A DNA stretch of 64,000 bases from positions 3,782,001 through 3,846,000 of the forward strand of contig OZ038435.1 of the NCBI GenBank assembly GCA_964036275.1, written 5' to 3'. Made by a program: the position numbers and the translations under genes. Shown here one piece after another: positions 47,714-59,776 of the stretch (position 1 is its first letter; every line of letters starts with the position of its first letter). The stretch comes from Litoditis marina. Taxonomy: Eukaryota; Nematoda; Chromadorea; Rhabditida; Rhabditidae. Under the pieces are notes generated by a model. The model ran no database searches. It was not told the origin of the DNA and was given only the letters and a program-made list of their open reading frames with translations.

Positions 47714-48654
47714 TCACAGATACACTATCGATACAACAATAATAACAATTATAGCTGGTAGGCTGAACACGAGTACACACAGCTTCAACATGTGCTTTTC
47801 CAGAAACGTTTTCTTTAGCTGATTGAGCCCCTGCAAACAGTCAATTAGGTTGAATAGTCACAGCTGTTCAATCGATATTCATATTTTGCATGACAGGACT
47901 ACCGGGTCAAATAAGCTGCCTGAAAATCTTCAAACCCGCTTCATTCGAATATCTGCAGTACACCAATGTCAAACTACAGATACACGAAGTCAAAAAGATC
48001 AAGCTCACTTTTGCTCACTTGCACTTCCAGAAGCGAGCACGATAACTTTATGATTTATAGTTCATTCTTCCATTCACGTGATAACTTTATTCTAATTTGT
48101 TTTATTCAACCTAATTCTGTTCATAATGAATATACGGTGTATCACGCTATCCCGCTGTATTTGTATTTAGAATAGGTAGGATATAAGGTCAAAAATGGTA
48201 AGTTGAGAAACTTATAGAGATAAAACTACAAAGAAGACTTGGTCAAACTTACATGTGAGTACTGTAGCCTTCCATCGTACTCTAACCTCCGTTCTAGTTC
48301 TATTTGAGAATAGGTTGGCAGGGCAGGGTCTATATCACCAGGAGTTGGCATGAAATCGTCGTATGGAGGAGGAGCGGGTCCCGGCAGGAATCCCTGGTTA
48401 CTGTACTCAGGGTTTTCCGTGTGTTCCGGTGATCTACTCCGATGATTTGTATCACCTACAGAACCCGGGTTACTGTATTCAGGAGTTGTTCGATGTGCTT
48501 CTATGTGCACGTCATAGGAAGGTGTATCGACAGGACTAGATACTTGGCTCGAAACTGTAGGGATACTGTGGCGTTGAGTTGTGATGTGTTCGACCGGTTG
48601 TAACTGTAGGGCTGGTCCCTCATGTGAGGTTACATCTTTGAAATTTGCATTCAT
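47714..48654 (-). CDS. Gene D: small C-terminally anchored membrane protein with PPPY motif
   Basis: Two minus-strand exons, 48654-48253 and 47830-47714 (phase 0), encode 172 aa. The N-terminal 134 residues are polar and Pro/Ser/Tyr-rich. They carry SIPTVSSQV (30-38), two YSN-x-G repeats (60-64, 84-88), a PPPY motif at 95-98 in the context GPAPPPYDDF, and LPTYSQI (112-118), which contains a YxxPhi signal. Exon 2 is a basic juxtamembrane KKTFLEKHMLK followed by one hydrophobic helix (about 151-172) that ends at the last residue. The likely topology is N-terminus in the cytosol, i.e. tail-anchored. PPxY motifs bind WW domains of NEDD4-family ubiquitin ligases and YxxPhi binds AP adaptors, so a sorting or ligase-recruiting role is inferred. 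It is a tandem duplicate of gene E: the second exons are both 117 bp and align almost residue by residue. No protein family was recognised. Confidence 0.8.
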
Positions 48655-49363
48655 AGAAAATTTATAGGCAAACTTTTATCAATAATCTAGGAATCGGCGG
48701 TTTTTATGGGAGAACGGGGCGGAGAAGTATAAATTCCGGGTTGAAACCTGTAACATAAGAAGTGATTTATTGTTCATTTGTCACATGTACATTTGTGCTC
48801 AACGATATGAGAATGAACAGAGAAGAGCAAGAGACGGACAGAAAATAAGAGATGATGTGATGTGTGGTAAAAAAAAAAACAAAACAGAAACATTCTCAAA
48901 AAGAAATAACCAATTTTGAATAGTTCTGAATGGAAAATGAATGAGAAGCGCAACAGCTGATATTATCTTATCGAAAAGTGGCAAAATTTGGATGACCGGA
49001 ATCAATAGCCCCTTTCCCTATTGATTTTTCGATAAGCTGAAATTATACAAGAGAGCTCAAAGTTGAAATAGTTCGTAGCTGATAACGAAGAACAAGAAAA
49101 AACTGGAAGCATGGTATCAACAATTAGTTAAAATTTTTTTATACCAGAATAATGTTTTTGTATAATAATATCAATTTTCTAGTTTTTCTTCTAATTGAAT
49201 GGGGAGAATTCGAAAGCTTTCTGTGAACTGTTCCATAACTTTTCGCGGCACGTTTTCGAGTTTGTCCGAATTGACTTGTTGACAGCGTGAAAAGTACCTA
49301 CTTTTGAGAACACAAAAGTACCTACTTTTGAGAATTTTTTCAACAGAAATACAAACATCTTCA
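48655..49363. other. Spacer between tandem genes E and D
   Basis: AT-rich. Contains TATA-like TATAAA words within 15-80 nt of the gene D ATG and a possible acceptor TGTTACAG on the minus strand near 48750. A short direct duplication of AAAAGTACCTACTTTTGAGAA lies near 49310-49335. No further gene. Confidence 0.4.
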
Positions 49364-50424
49364 TCATAAGAACACTATTAACACAACGACAATACAAATG
49401 ACGGCGGGTAAAGTGAAAACGGCCAGCCACACTTTCAACATGTGCCGCTCCAAGAAAGTCCGCTTCGGTTGGTTCGCCTCCTGTAAACACAGTGTAGAGT
49501 TGGGAGGATCATTACGTATGCTAGAAGATCCCGGCATCTTCATCCCAACCTCCGTCTTTTGCTCTGCCTCACTATTTCTCATTTCTCACATCCCGGCGGG
49601 ATGTAAGAGCCTGTGAAACAGCGTATGTTTGAGGAGACGCAGGATGGGATGAAGGTGCCGGAATTTGCATAGCATACGTACTCGAAAGAATGGAAAAAAG
49701 AACAGAAAGATTATTACTTATTAACACCCCACCTGGCCTTCGTAAAATGGCGAAATTGGAACAAATATGGTCGCTTTAAAGAGCAGGCGGAGTGTGTTCC
49801 GTTGTTCTGCTGTGATTGTAGTTTGAACTCGAAGTCGAAAACTGTGGCTACGCTGATCAAACTACAAACAAGTCACAGTTTTTTCAGAACCCCGCCTGTC
49901 ACCGGGATCAAACTACCAATCGAGCAAAACCAAATGAAACAGTTGCTTCTACTCAATCTAGCTCTTCACATTGATGAACATACCCGTAGATACTGCCGCC
50001 TTCTATCGTACTCAATCCTTCGCTCCAGCTCGATATGAGAATACGTCGGCAGTGCATCATCCCTCTCACAACCATACGTGGGTGGGAAATCGTCATACGG
50101 TGGAGGGGCGGGTCCCGGCACAAATCCCCGATTACTGTACCCCCGAGTTGTACTGTGTTGGGCTGCTCGCTCTGCTTGCGATCTACCCCGACGACCCCTG
50201 TCGTCAACGAAACCCGGGTTACTGTATCCGGGAATTGTTCGCTGTGCATTATTGGGAGGAATTCTTGATGCGGTTCGCATGTCATAGGGAGGTATGTCGA
50301 TGTGCAGGGGACAGGCCACTTGGCTCGAAACCGTGGGGATACTGTAGCGACGAGTTGTGCTGTGTCCAACGCGTCGCGGCTCCCGGGATAGCTCGTCATA
50401 TACGTCGTAGGGATTGGGCGCCAT
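49364..50424 (-). CDS. Gene E: small C-terminally anchored membrane protein with PPPY and PPTY motifs
   Basis: Two minus-strand exons, 50424-49984 and 49480-49364 (phase 0), encode 185 aa. It shares with gene D the SIPTVSSQV block, YSNPG/YSNRG repeats, PGPAPPPYDDF (PPPY 107-110), LPTYSHIELERR (YxxPhi 128-131), and the juxtamembrane plus membrane exon (KRTFLERHMLK then a helix at about 164-185). An extra PPTY at 114-117 makes two PY motifs. The acidic-basic segment 72-95 (DDRGRRGRSQ) is unlike D. A TATAAAAG on the minus strand at 50473-50466, about 45 nt upstream of the ATG, suggests a conventional promoter and short leader. The intron contains an inverted-repeat transposon copy (49545-49665 region is just upstream of exon 2). 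The 153-codon plus-strand reading frame over exon 1 is a shadow. Confidence 0.8.
49545..49665. mobile_element. GAGGAGACGCAGG-family inverted repeat in gene E intron 1
   Basis: The ends ATCCCGGCATCTTCATCCCA and TGGGATGAAGGTGCCGGAAT are inverted; internal CATCCCGGCGGGATG is a hairpin. Relatives are at 55485-55612, 58628-58735, and partial at 39668 and 60620. Confidence 0.7.
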
Positions 50425-52071
50425 TTAGGTAGAGGAAGAAACGTTCATCAAATACTTTAAAATAACTTTTATAGGGAATTGGTGCAGATTGATAGCAATT
50501 GTTGAACTTTCACAGATTTTCCCAGATGCCTGCAATATGTAAAGTTGTTGAACTTTTTCACTGATAGAACTTTTCGATAAAAAGTACGATTGAAAAAGTA
50601 ACGCGTACCAGAGCAAAAAACTATAGAAAGACGAAAAAGCTTAGATTTATGTCTAACTTTGCTTTGAAAAGGTCAGTTTGCAACCGAAAAGGCGAAAAGC
50701 TCCAAGTTGAGAAACCTAATGATAAGAATTTTAATTTCGAACACAAAAAAGAGATTCTTATTTGAGTTCGGCAGGTTTATTTCAATTTTATAAAACATAT
50801 GTTTTACATTCAGTCAAATCTAGAGATAGACGAAACGTGAGAAAAATAGTGAGTTTAATAACGTGCAACAATGAAGTTCCGATAACGTGTATCACGTTTT
50901 AGGTAAATTTTGCTTAACTACTAGTATATATTTTTGTAATTTCAAAAAAAAATCAAAAAGTCAGAAAAGAGAGAATGTAAAATCAAGTGTTCCTATGAAT
51001 GATAAGGCCACATGAGAGTGATAAAAGTTTGAAAGTACGCACTGTTTGCACTTTTGTCATTTGTTTACTTTTCTTTGTGAGAAAAAAAAGTGATTTCTTC
51101 AAACATAAATGGGGGAACCAAAAAAGAAAATATTGTACAATATTATTAAATGCACGTTAAATACAGAGAAGTCAGGCAAACTTTTATTTGTGTGCTTTCA
51201 GATTCAAATGCCTGATTCGACTAAACTTTAACTTCTTGAGGGTAGCCATTCTGTAAACTTCACATTTCACTACTATTGTCCAACTTTGATTAATCATATC
51301 TCACAAATCAATAATTGTAACTTCCGAAAAAGTTTATTAACAACAAGTTTGACTGATAGTCGAAAATGTGCGGTTTCTGATCTACCCAAGATATCAACAA
51401 AATTAATACAAGAGAATAGTATAAAGTGTATTTTATGCCGGGCCAAGTCGTTGGTAAATGTTTTCTGTTTGCGTAACCGAGGCGATAAGTCATATTTGTA
51501 CGATAACACGCTTTGCAGCAAAACATTTTTCCATTAGTGTGATCTCCAAAAAAAAGTTCGCTTTTCGCAAAGCAAGCCTATACTCTACCCCGCTGTGTTT
51601 GTAGTTTAATCACGTTGCTTTCGGTCAAAACTCGTAAATTATGACGTGAATTGAGTTGAAACTGCCACTCAACTATGGTCATCCCCCTATAAAATAGTTC
51701 TCATTCCGTAGTTAATATATTGGGAAAGTGCCAAACATTTCGGATGGATTTTATTCAGGGTAAACGTATCATAACTCTCAATTTCAATTTTAGTTCAAGT
51801 TTCTTGAATGTTATAATATCATTATGGGCACATTATGACAAATTTACCAGTGTAGAAGATAATGTTTTATTACTAGGTTTGAGCACAATCGATTGTCTGC
51901 GAAATAATCACGTGGACCAAATAATATAATATTCTCATAGATTATATTTGGTGATGGTAAGTATTACACGTCGGTAAACATATATTAATTGTGTGAGCTG
52001 CCTCTATGAGAACATATATGTACGATAAATGTATACATAGTGAAATATTTCTAATGTAGGTAATTAAGTAA
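50425..52071. other. Intergenic region between genes F and E
   Basis: AT-rich. The gene E TATAAAAG box lies at 50466-50473. One TAGTTTGATC-family copy lies at about 51590-51690. The 60-80-codon open frames at 51286-51537 carry no splice or motif support. Confidence 0.45.
50466..50473 (-). promoter_or_regulatory. TATA box candidate of gene E
   Basis: CTATAAAAG on the minus strand, 42-49 nt upstream of the ATG, implies a leader of roughly 10-20 nt if used. Confidence 0.45.
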
Positions 52072-53995
52072 TTAAGGTAGATATTTACAGGCAGCGAATA
52101 GCAGGAAAATGACAATAGCGATCAGGATGACGTATCCGAAGAAGTTTGCGTTGTCCGGTTTGATGTGGTCCCTGGGGCGGGGGGCCGGCCAGATCATCAC
52201 TGAAATCGGGGAATATTAGACATGAGGCCGTGTGCAGCAATATCCCGGGTATTTTATTCATATCCTAATTTTTGGAAAGATCACTTTTAGAGCCCGACGT
52301 TAATCAGGGTTTAGCATTCGGCTCTCATTTCTCAGAACTTTTGAAAATATAGGTTTGCACACAACCAATCACTCTCCTGTTTCCACATGAGCAAGGCTTG
52401 TACTTTTTACTTTTTTTTTACTTCGTTTTTTATTCACGTGAAGACGAATTACAAAAAGATGTACAAAACGTGCACGGATCAACCTACACACTAGAACCCC
52501 ACTTACTGTGTTGGGGATGGGGTGCGGGATAGGATCCGCAGTGTGAGCATTTCTTCAGATTCTTCGGTGTTTTGGGGGAGGTGGGAGAGGCCGGCGTGCG
52601 GGGGTCGTTCATCGACAGCTTCTTCTCTGAAACATTCACATCATCTGAGAAACTGGTGTGTAGCAAAGCACTTGCTCAAGTTTTTCATAGTTTCTGATAC
52701 ATTCACATCCTCTTACCACCACAACTCGATTTTTCGTTTTCTAGCTCAGTTTCCTCATATTATTCACCTCTTATCCAACATTCACACCATTTTCAATTCC
52801 ACAGTTCTCCAGTTTCTCCGACCTACGTGGTAATAGCGACATTACATAGGCTAAACAACCCTTCTGTAATTTTGCATTCAGTATTATTTTGTATTGGTAC
52901 TTCGCGGGTTCTCTCGCATAATATTTGTACCAATGATGTTCTTGAACCTTTGGCTTTGTTTCATTCTGTTCTATTTCATCCGACTTTCGAATTTGTTTCC
53001 CATCTTCCAAACAGGGTAACATTGCGCACTCTTGTTTGGCTCTATCACGGGTTCATTGACGTCGGGAGATGATAGATTGAAATGGTCAGGAGAGAGAGAG
53101 AGAGATAGAGAGAGAGAAATGGAAAAAGACAGAACTGGATAGCAGTGACCTTGTCTTTGGCTATTCACACGGGACGGCTATCTAGGTAACTGATCTTAGT
53201 CAAAAACATAGACATAAACAACTTTTGAAAGTTGGGTTTGACAGTTTTTTTTACCACTACAATGCTAACGCAGGGGAAATTATTTCAAGCGGATTGTCCG
53301 AATGAACATTATAAATGGCATTTCATACTTTGCATTTTTCGTCAATACGATATTTTTATCCGAAAATGCTCGTGCATGTATTCGCAAATTGTTTATCTCG
53401 TACGTATAAGGAATATGCGGTAAACCTTCCCGTAGAATTTCACGTACTGAACGGTAGTTACTTGACCTAGGAGTGGTAATGACTACAACATTCTTCCAGT
53501 AATTTACTCGTTCGAAAACTCATCTATATACGGTAGAGCATCACGAAGAATACATGATTAATGAACGTAGACCTTTACGTAGACTTGCATGTAGCATACG
53601 GTATAGCTTCACGTAGACGTGATCATGACTATAACATTCTGTCAATAAACTACTCGTTCATAAGTTCAACTTTATACGGTAGAATATCACGTACAAAAGA
53701 TGATTATTGAACGTAATTTTTACGTAGGACTTCATGTAGCACACGGCAGAACATCACGTAGGAGCGATGAGAACTATAACCCAACCCAAGGACTTCTTAT
53801 TAAGCGAACTGCTGGAATTATTTCTACCTGAACATGCTCGTTCGAAAGTTGAACTGTACACGGTATAATTTCACAAAAAAAAGATGACCATAACCCACCT
53901 ATGAACTTCTTCTTGGCCTTGCTGTTGGCGGGGTCCATATAGGGAGGAGGACTGACTGGCTCTACATCTTGCTCCACCTGCACATACTCAGGCAT
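52072..53995 (-). CDS. Gene F: 114-aa PPPY-motif, C-terminally anchored membrane protein
   Basis: Three minus-strand exons, 53995-53899, 52626-52507 and 52199-52072 (phases 1 and 1), encode 114 aa. The N-terminus MPEYVQVEQD contains YVQV (YxxPhi), placed as in the (L/M)PxYxx(I/V) block of D, E and G. PPPY lies at 16-19. A Ser/Pro/Thr-rich middle part ends in CSHCGSYPAPHP (a possible zinc or palmitoylation knuckle). A single hydrophobic helix (about 92-110) sits four residues from the C-terminus. The start codon is 9 nt after a TTTTCAG acceptor. A degenerate tandem repeat array occupies much of intron 1. Relationship to D and E is inferred from motif order and topology, not overall identity. 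Function is inferred as for gene D. Confidence 0.74.
53440..53880. repeat. Degenerate tandem array in gene F intron 1
   Basis: Roughly three repeats of 150-180 bp share the order ACGGTAGA(A/G)(T/C)ATCACG, GATTAATGAACGTA, ACTCGTTC and CTATAACATTCT. They are diverged from each other. Confidence 0.7.
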
Positions 53996-54004
53996 TTCGA
54001 AGAT

Positions 54005-54012
54005 CTGAAAAG
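54005..54012 (-). promoter_or_regulatory. Acceptor-like site before the gene F ATG
   Basis: CTTTTCAG on the minus strand, 9 nt upstream of the ATG. Confidence 0.55.
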
Positions 54013-56779
54013 TGACGTGGAAAATTCAATTTACGTGAAACGTGATGAAAACACGTGAGAAAGATTAAAAGGAAGGAAATGCATGGTCAGGCATGTCCAG
54101 GATCTGAAAAAAATTGGATAGAAAAATTATCGAATGTTCTGAATCATTTTTTTTTGTTGATTTGATGTCTGATCACGAATGAGACAAAAAAGGAGATCGC
54201 AGCGAGGGGTATATTCAAGGGCACTTTGGTGCAAGAGTAAGAAAAAGTGCGAAACTGACACAGTAAGCCAACGATCTTTTAGGGAGATTATAAACAATAT
54301 ATAGGTGAACATAACCACGTTTTATACTGTTTTTAGCCATTTCTTTGACAAAACCCTATGCCTTGCCAATTCAAGGTTACACTGTTGTTTTCCATCAACA
54401 ACATAAGATTGACGTTGTTTTTGCTGTGAATGAAAACCTTCCAACTTCCTTATCAAAAATCGAAATATTTGCGATGGACTGAGAAAAGAAATTCGCGGGA
54501 GCATTTTTAAAGAAATGTGAGGGCAAACTTGTAAAAGATGCATATCGATCGAGTTACTGAGATTTTGAGTTTTCATACTACAACTCGAATACAATGCGTA
54601 CACAGTTCCAACAGGAAAAATTGTTAAGTGATAGTAGAAAAATCTCGAAACTTATCCACGAAATGAAATTGCCAAAAAGTCATCGGAAACGTCAGATCAT
54701 ACGTCTACGGGCGTCTCAAAAATGGCTGAATATTTTCACATAGCAAGCTGATTATGCTACAACTGTAGAGGAGAATCTAACGTATTTGTTATCTACTCCG
54801 AAAACCAGTCGAGACTCAGGCTCACTCATTGAATTGTGGTTGATAGTTGCATCGTAGAACAGAAATGAAGGGGGGTCGATAGAAAGTGGGCGGGATAGTT
54901 TCGGGTACTACCGTACCTATTACGTGTTGTAGGCTAGTCACACGACTTGGAGACAATAACAACTGAAGAATTTTTCGCTAACTCTTTCTGAGTTTTGCCT
55001 ATTTAGTGTTACAATCACGTAATCAGCTTAGAACCATGAAATGAGGAAATGAGTGTCTTCGAGATTTGATGTTCGGGATAAATTTGCGTTTTAGAGTTCA
55101 AATGTAACAAGTTTGAGGAGTTTGCAACTTCTATCAGCACAGTTTGAGTAATGGGAATTTTTATAAGGATAAACCACCCTGACATAGTATTTCTGTATTT
55201 TTCATTCCTAGTGAGATTCCTACCGTATTATTACAAAACTACTGATTCGTCTCAATAACGTAAGTAATATCAAAAACATTTACCACTATGCATTCGATTC
55301 TGATTCCCTACAAAGATCATTCGAACATATTTTCGACATTGGTGCAGTTTGCAATAGAAATTTGCATTGGGATTTTGTAATGGGTACTGTAGGAGCCTCA
55401 GTAGGAATGATGTCAACTATATAGTTACAGTGAATGAGACAGAATTTCCAGCCCAGAATACGTGTGCTAGAGCATCCCGACAGCTTCATCCCATCCTGCG
55501 TCTCTCGCTTCGCGTACTATTTCGTGACAGTCGTACCCCGGTGGGATGTAAGAGCAAGGAAATAGCGTTTGTTTGAGGAGACGCAGTTTGGGACCGATAG
55601 GTTGGGATGTTCGTGAACACGAGCTCACTTCAGAACGTGAATGAATACCTAAATGCACGTGAATAAACGTGAAGATTTGAGTGAATACGTGAAGAAACGG
55701 TGAATACGGTGAGTGAATACGACCTCAGAACCGTGTGTTTACGAGGTTGATCCACCTATTATTCGCTCATGTGACGCGCATTTCGTGTACAAAAGTTGCA
55801 AGAACAGGTTATGGGACGTGTTTTCCTTGAAATTGAGAGGTGGCAACTATCTGAACACAAATTATGGATTGGTCCTATATCAGAAATCAGACAATTATGA
55901 ATCATTGTTTGTGAAAAAGGATTTATTACGGAATAATGACGTTCAAACTAGAGAGCGCGATTTTGCGGAAGTGAGAAAGAGAACGCATGTGTCTCAAATT
56001 CGTTTTCATTAAATGTTAAATTAATTTTATGAAACTTCCCAATTCATAACTCAATGTGTTTTCGAGTTCGAAAATGAGTTAGGTGGGAGATTTAGCGTAC
56101 GTTTGTCACAGAAAACGTCTGTCATGGAAGGCTACACGGGTCGCTTATGTTTCTTCACGTTTGACGGGATTTTTTCGTTTAGTTATGTTACTACAGAGTT
56201 CGTTCTTTTTCATAGCAAGCCTTCACGGTTATTCTCGCTAAGAGATAGTTTGATTTCATTGCTTTCGGTTGAAAATCTTAGATTACTGTGGGTATCGCGT
56301 TCAAACTACAACGAAGATTTGGCCATATCATGGATCTAGAGGAGTGAAAGATAAACGGATGACTGATAAATGGTTGGTGCACTACGAGACCTGTTCTCTG
56401 TCCGCTATCACTCTCAGAAGATTTGGATGGTTTAGGACATAAAATATGATTATAAAAGGATTACATTTTGCATGTGATTTCATAATAATTAAAGGAAGAT
56501 CTGAATTGAATACACGTAGATTCACGTGTACGAGTCTCTCAATAAGTTAATCAACAATGTTCAAGGTTCAACCATTTTTATTCTCAACTCCAATGGGTAT
56601 CAGCCACTTTAAAACTAATAAATTAATCACATAATTTGCCAATGCAAACATTGAACCGACACCTTTCATATAATTTGTCATTAATAACTGCAATGAACTA
56701 CTCGTATTGTCCAAATTGTGCTTACTTAATTATATATTATGTTTTATACAAAATAAATGCTATATTTATTTTGTACACT
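54010..56779. other. 2.8-kb intergenic region between genes G and F
   Basis: Holds a GAGGAGACGCAGT-family element (55485-55612), a GTGAATACG short tandem run (about 55640-55725), and a TAGTTTGATT/TCAAACTACAA copy (about 56245-56320). No convincing coding exon was found. Confidence 0.5.
55485..55612. mobile_element. GAGGAGACGCAG-family inverted repeat
   Basis: It runs from CATCCCGACAGCTTCATCCC to GGTTGGGATGTTCGTG with the internal CCTGCGTCTCTCGC and GAGGAGACGCAG pair. Confidence 0.65.
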
Positions 56780-59771
56780 TTATTTCACTTGTAGAGGTGA
56801 TCCGGCCATTTGAGGTATGAGACGAAACAGTACGAGAATGAGGAGGGGGCAGACGACGAGAGAAACGAAGAAAAGGAGCATCCAACCACGTCTTCTGTCC
56901 TTTGTTGGTAGAGATTTCATCGAAATGGTCGGAGAAATCGGAGGAGAACGGGCTGAAATCAATAAATCAATAAGATGATCGATATTGTATCTAGTACATT
57001 ATCGCATTGGTATTTCTGTGCTGTTTTTCTAGCTCTCAGATGGGTTCAAGCGAAATTGCGCGAGAAAGCATTGTTATACTAAAGTAAAGTGACAGTTTAC
57101 TAGTTCTGTATTGCTCTTTTAGTATTGTGAAACAACTTTACTTCATTTCAGAGAATATATTGCCAACAAAGATCTGTGACATGTATGATGAAAACCGCCT
57201 CGTAACGAAGCGACGTGAATAAATAAATAAATAGTAATATGAAATGTGAAATTGCAAAAGACATGCGCAGATGTCATTTTGGGAACGGCTCCAATTTGCA
57301 AAAACCACGGTTTGCCAATGATCTGAGTACATCAGAAAGTGGTAAGCAACTACATTTGCGGTTTGATTTAACTGGCAGTCACTCGAGAGCCGAACGGTTC
57401 CGTATTGGGTTCCAGTGGTTCGGTTCTCTAGTGACACAGTTCTCCAGGGGACTATCTCCCATTCAGCTCCCACTATTGCAGATAGGATTTCCGTTCCCAT
57501 TATCTAAACATCGGCTGTGTGAAAAAGAAATGGTTCAGTTCGAATCAGTCACTCTAGAAACAAGAACACTATTCCGAACTCGATTTCTAGCAATCGTTTC
57601 GGTTTTCCCGGCGACGTACCAATCTGTCGAAAACCTCAAGAGACACCTCATAAGCTATATCCCACGAACGTCTGATGAGATTCCATTGATTGCAATGCTA
57701 AAACATTGAACGCTCACGAGTAGCTCATGTGGTATCTCATGAGAATCTCATATGAACTTCACATGAGGTTGGAGACATTGGTACGCCGCCAGTGACTGGT
57801 GCACGGTTGGGTACGGTTCTTCAGTTATTTTCCAACATCCAGCCCCGTTTACTTCCGTTCCAATTGTCCAAACATTGGCGGTGTGACGTGAGCATCAAAG
57901 CGCTTTTGTGTCTCAAACAAAGCCTGCCAGCTAATCAAAACAGCTGTTTGTATTGCACAATTTTCAGACATTTCCAGGATTTCGCGAATGACAATATCTG
58001 ATCTGTACCTCGATCAAAAGAATGGAGTTACGACGAGAACTCGAAGTGATCAAACTACAAACACAGCTAGAGGAACAACATTTACGGTTTTGGACTGCCA
58101 GTTCTGAGCCCCCATAGCGAAGATCAATTATAACTGGAGGGTATAGAGTAATGAACGTTTTGAAACTACTAAAGGCGGTCATGGTTACGGCCAGAGCAAG
58201 TGAATAGTAAAAGTTCAACAACGTCAATGTTTGGAAAAAGATAGAATTATCGAATGGGGACATGACAAAACAGAATAAGTGGTGTTTACCAGGCATATTA
58301 TTCTAATTACTTTCTAATTCGAGACCGGAAGCAACTGTTACAGTGTAGAAAAAGGAAATCAGAATCGATGGCGAGAATCCATACTGTAGGAGGCGAAGAA
58401 AGAGTGAAAACGACTATAACTCACTGGATGACGACAGGTAGCTGGGTGGTGGACTGGTCCTCATCTTGTAATTGTAGAATGGAGGGCCTCGGTTACTGTA
58501 GAAAAAGGTCAGGTCCGGGTCACCGAGGTTCGGATTCAGCGAGGTGCTGAACAAAATTGAAGATTTTCAGAGAACGAAAATCGAAAACCAAAATCATGAA
58601 TTGATTTTCAGATTAGGCATGCTGAACTATCCCGGTACCTTGCACCCATCTTGCGTCTCTCGTTTTGTGCACTATTTCGCGAGATGTAGATTTAGAAAAA
58701 TAGCGCATTTTTAGGAAACACAGCTGAAATTCGGGATATTTCTCGATAGTTCCCGATTGAAGAATGCCTGATTTTCTCTGCCCAGGACGAGGTTATACTC
58801 AAAATTTTTTGAGTCGAGTCGAACTCGAAACTCGAAAACTCGAAATTTCTCAAAACTCGAAAACTCGAAAACTCGAGAACTCGAAATTTTCCAAAATTTG
58901 AAAACTCGAAAACTCGAAAACTCGATTTTTCGCCAAACTCGAAAACTCGAAAACTCGAAAAATCGAAATTTTGAACGCGAAAACTCGAAAATCGAAATTT
59001 CGGACTCGAAATTTGGACTTTTTGGGTCCAAAAACACTCAAAACTCGACTCGACTCGAAAAAACTCGAAAATTTACTCGAAAACTCGAAATTTCCCAAAA
59101 CTCGAAAACTCGAAATTTTCCAAAACTCGAAAACTCGAAAACTCGTTTGCTCGTCAAACTCGAAAACTCGAAATTTTCCAAAACTCGAAAACTCGAAAAC
59201 TCGTTTGCTCGTCAAACTCGAAAACTCGAAAACTCGAAATTTTGAACTCGATTAACAACCCTAATGTGCGCGTAACACGGTAACCATACCGTACCCTTTT
59301 CCTTCTCAACTTTATCCTCCATTTACCCATTTGGAGTGCCACATACTATGTAGATGTTACGTGTTAAATCGCGAATAAATCTATTCTATTCTATTGTATT
59401 CTATTCTATAAACTTGAGTTTCATACGCAACGAAAACTACTGCACCTCTGCGTCGCTTGAAGAAGGACGATTATGTGGACCAATCCCGTGTCAACGGTCT
59501 TTTAAACTGCGATTGAAAAATGTATTGCAGTTTAAAGGACTGAATCGTTGCGATTGGACCAGTAAAAGTGACCGAATCTGTAAACGGCCTTTCAGACCAT
59601 TTTCAATCGGAAAACAACGAGATAAAACCACAAAACCGTTTAAGCTTCGAGCGCAAAACAGTCTCTGTTATCGGCTATAGCACACCTGAAAATTTCCGGG
59701 ACATCGTTTTCCAAGTCGATTGAGGTGTATTTCGGGAGAGGTCTTCGCTCACTTGGAATCGGAATTTCCAT
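56780..59771 (-). CDS. Gene G: 126-aa membrane protein with PPFY and PPSY motifs
   Basis: Three minus-strand exons, 59771-59686, 58546-58425 and 56952-56780 (phases 2 and 1), encode 126 aa. Residues 12-20 (LPKYTSIDL) match the LPTYSQIEL/LPTYSHIEL block of D and E, with YxxPhi at 15-18. YSNRG at 45-49 matches their YSN-x-G repeat and runs directly into PPFY (50-53); PPSY follows at 62-65. A basic DRRRGW precedes one membrane helix (about 93-112), leaving a 14-residue tail. The ATG lies 5 nt after a TTTATTCAG acceptor. The 1.1-kb first intron contains an ACTCGAAA-type minisatellite. The middle intron is 1.5 kb; an additional small exon there cannot be excluded. Paralogy with D and E is supported by two shared motifs. 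Confidence 0.72.
57610..57790. mobile_element. GGCGGCGTAGC-family MITE, diverged, in gene G intron 2
   Basis: It carries the family words CTCATGAGAATCTCATATGA, ACTTCACATGAGGTTGGAG and the right end GGTACGCCGCC; the left end is degraded to CGGCGACGTACC. Confidence 0.6.
58800..59255. repeat. ACTCGAAA minisatellite in gene G intron 1
   Basis: Irregular tandem array of AACTCGAAA with intervening TTTTCCA and CGTTTGCTCGTC segments; a 63-bp unit is duplicated near 59130-59225. All reading frames across it are low-complexity artefacts. Confidence 0.9.
59459..59565. mobile_element. ACGATTATGTG-family MITE in gene G 5' intron/flank region
   Basis: GGACGATTATGTGGACCAATCC, then TTTAAACTGCGATTG and TGCAGTTTAAAGGACTGA, ending GCGATTGGACCA. 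The right end is eroded. Confidence 0.72.
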
Positions 59772-59776
59772 TACAC

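Noticed and set aside
49971..50432. 153-codon plus-strand open frame opposite gene E
   Set aside because: Gene E exon 1 on the minus strand has a close paralogue in gene D with the same motifs; the plus-strand frame has no counterpart there.
51286..51537. Possible small gene with a C-x2-C motif
   Set aside because: A single 83-codon frame with shadow frames on the other strand, no splice or start context and no family resemblance.
57239..57709. 156-codon plus-strand open frame
   Set aside because: It overlaps an inverted repeat (CGAGAGCCGAAC/GTTCGGTTCTCT) and the start of a MITE within gene G intron 2; composition is not protein-like.
58711..59255. Phe/Ser/Arg-rich open frames of 90-120 codons
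   Set aside because: They translate the ACTCGAAA minisatellite.
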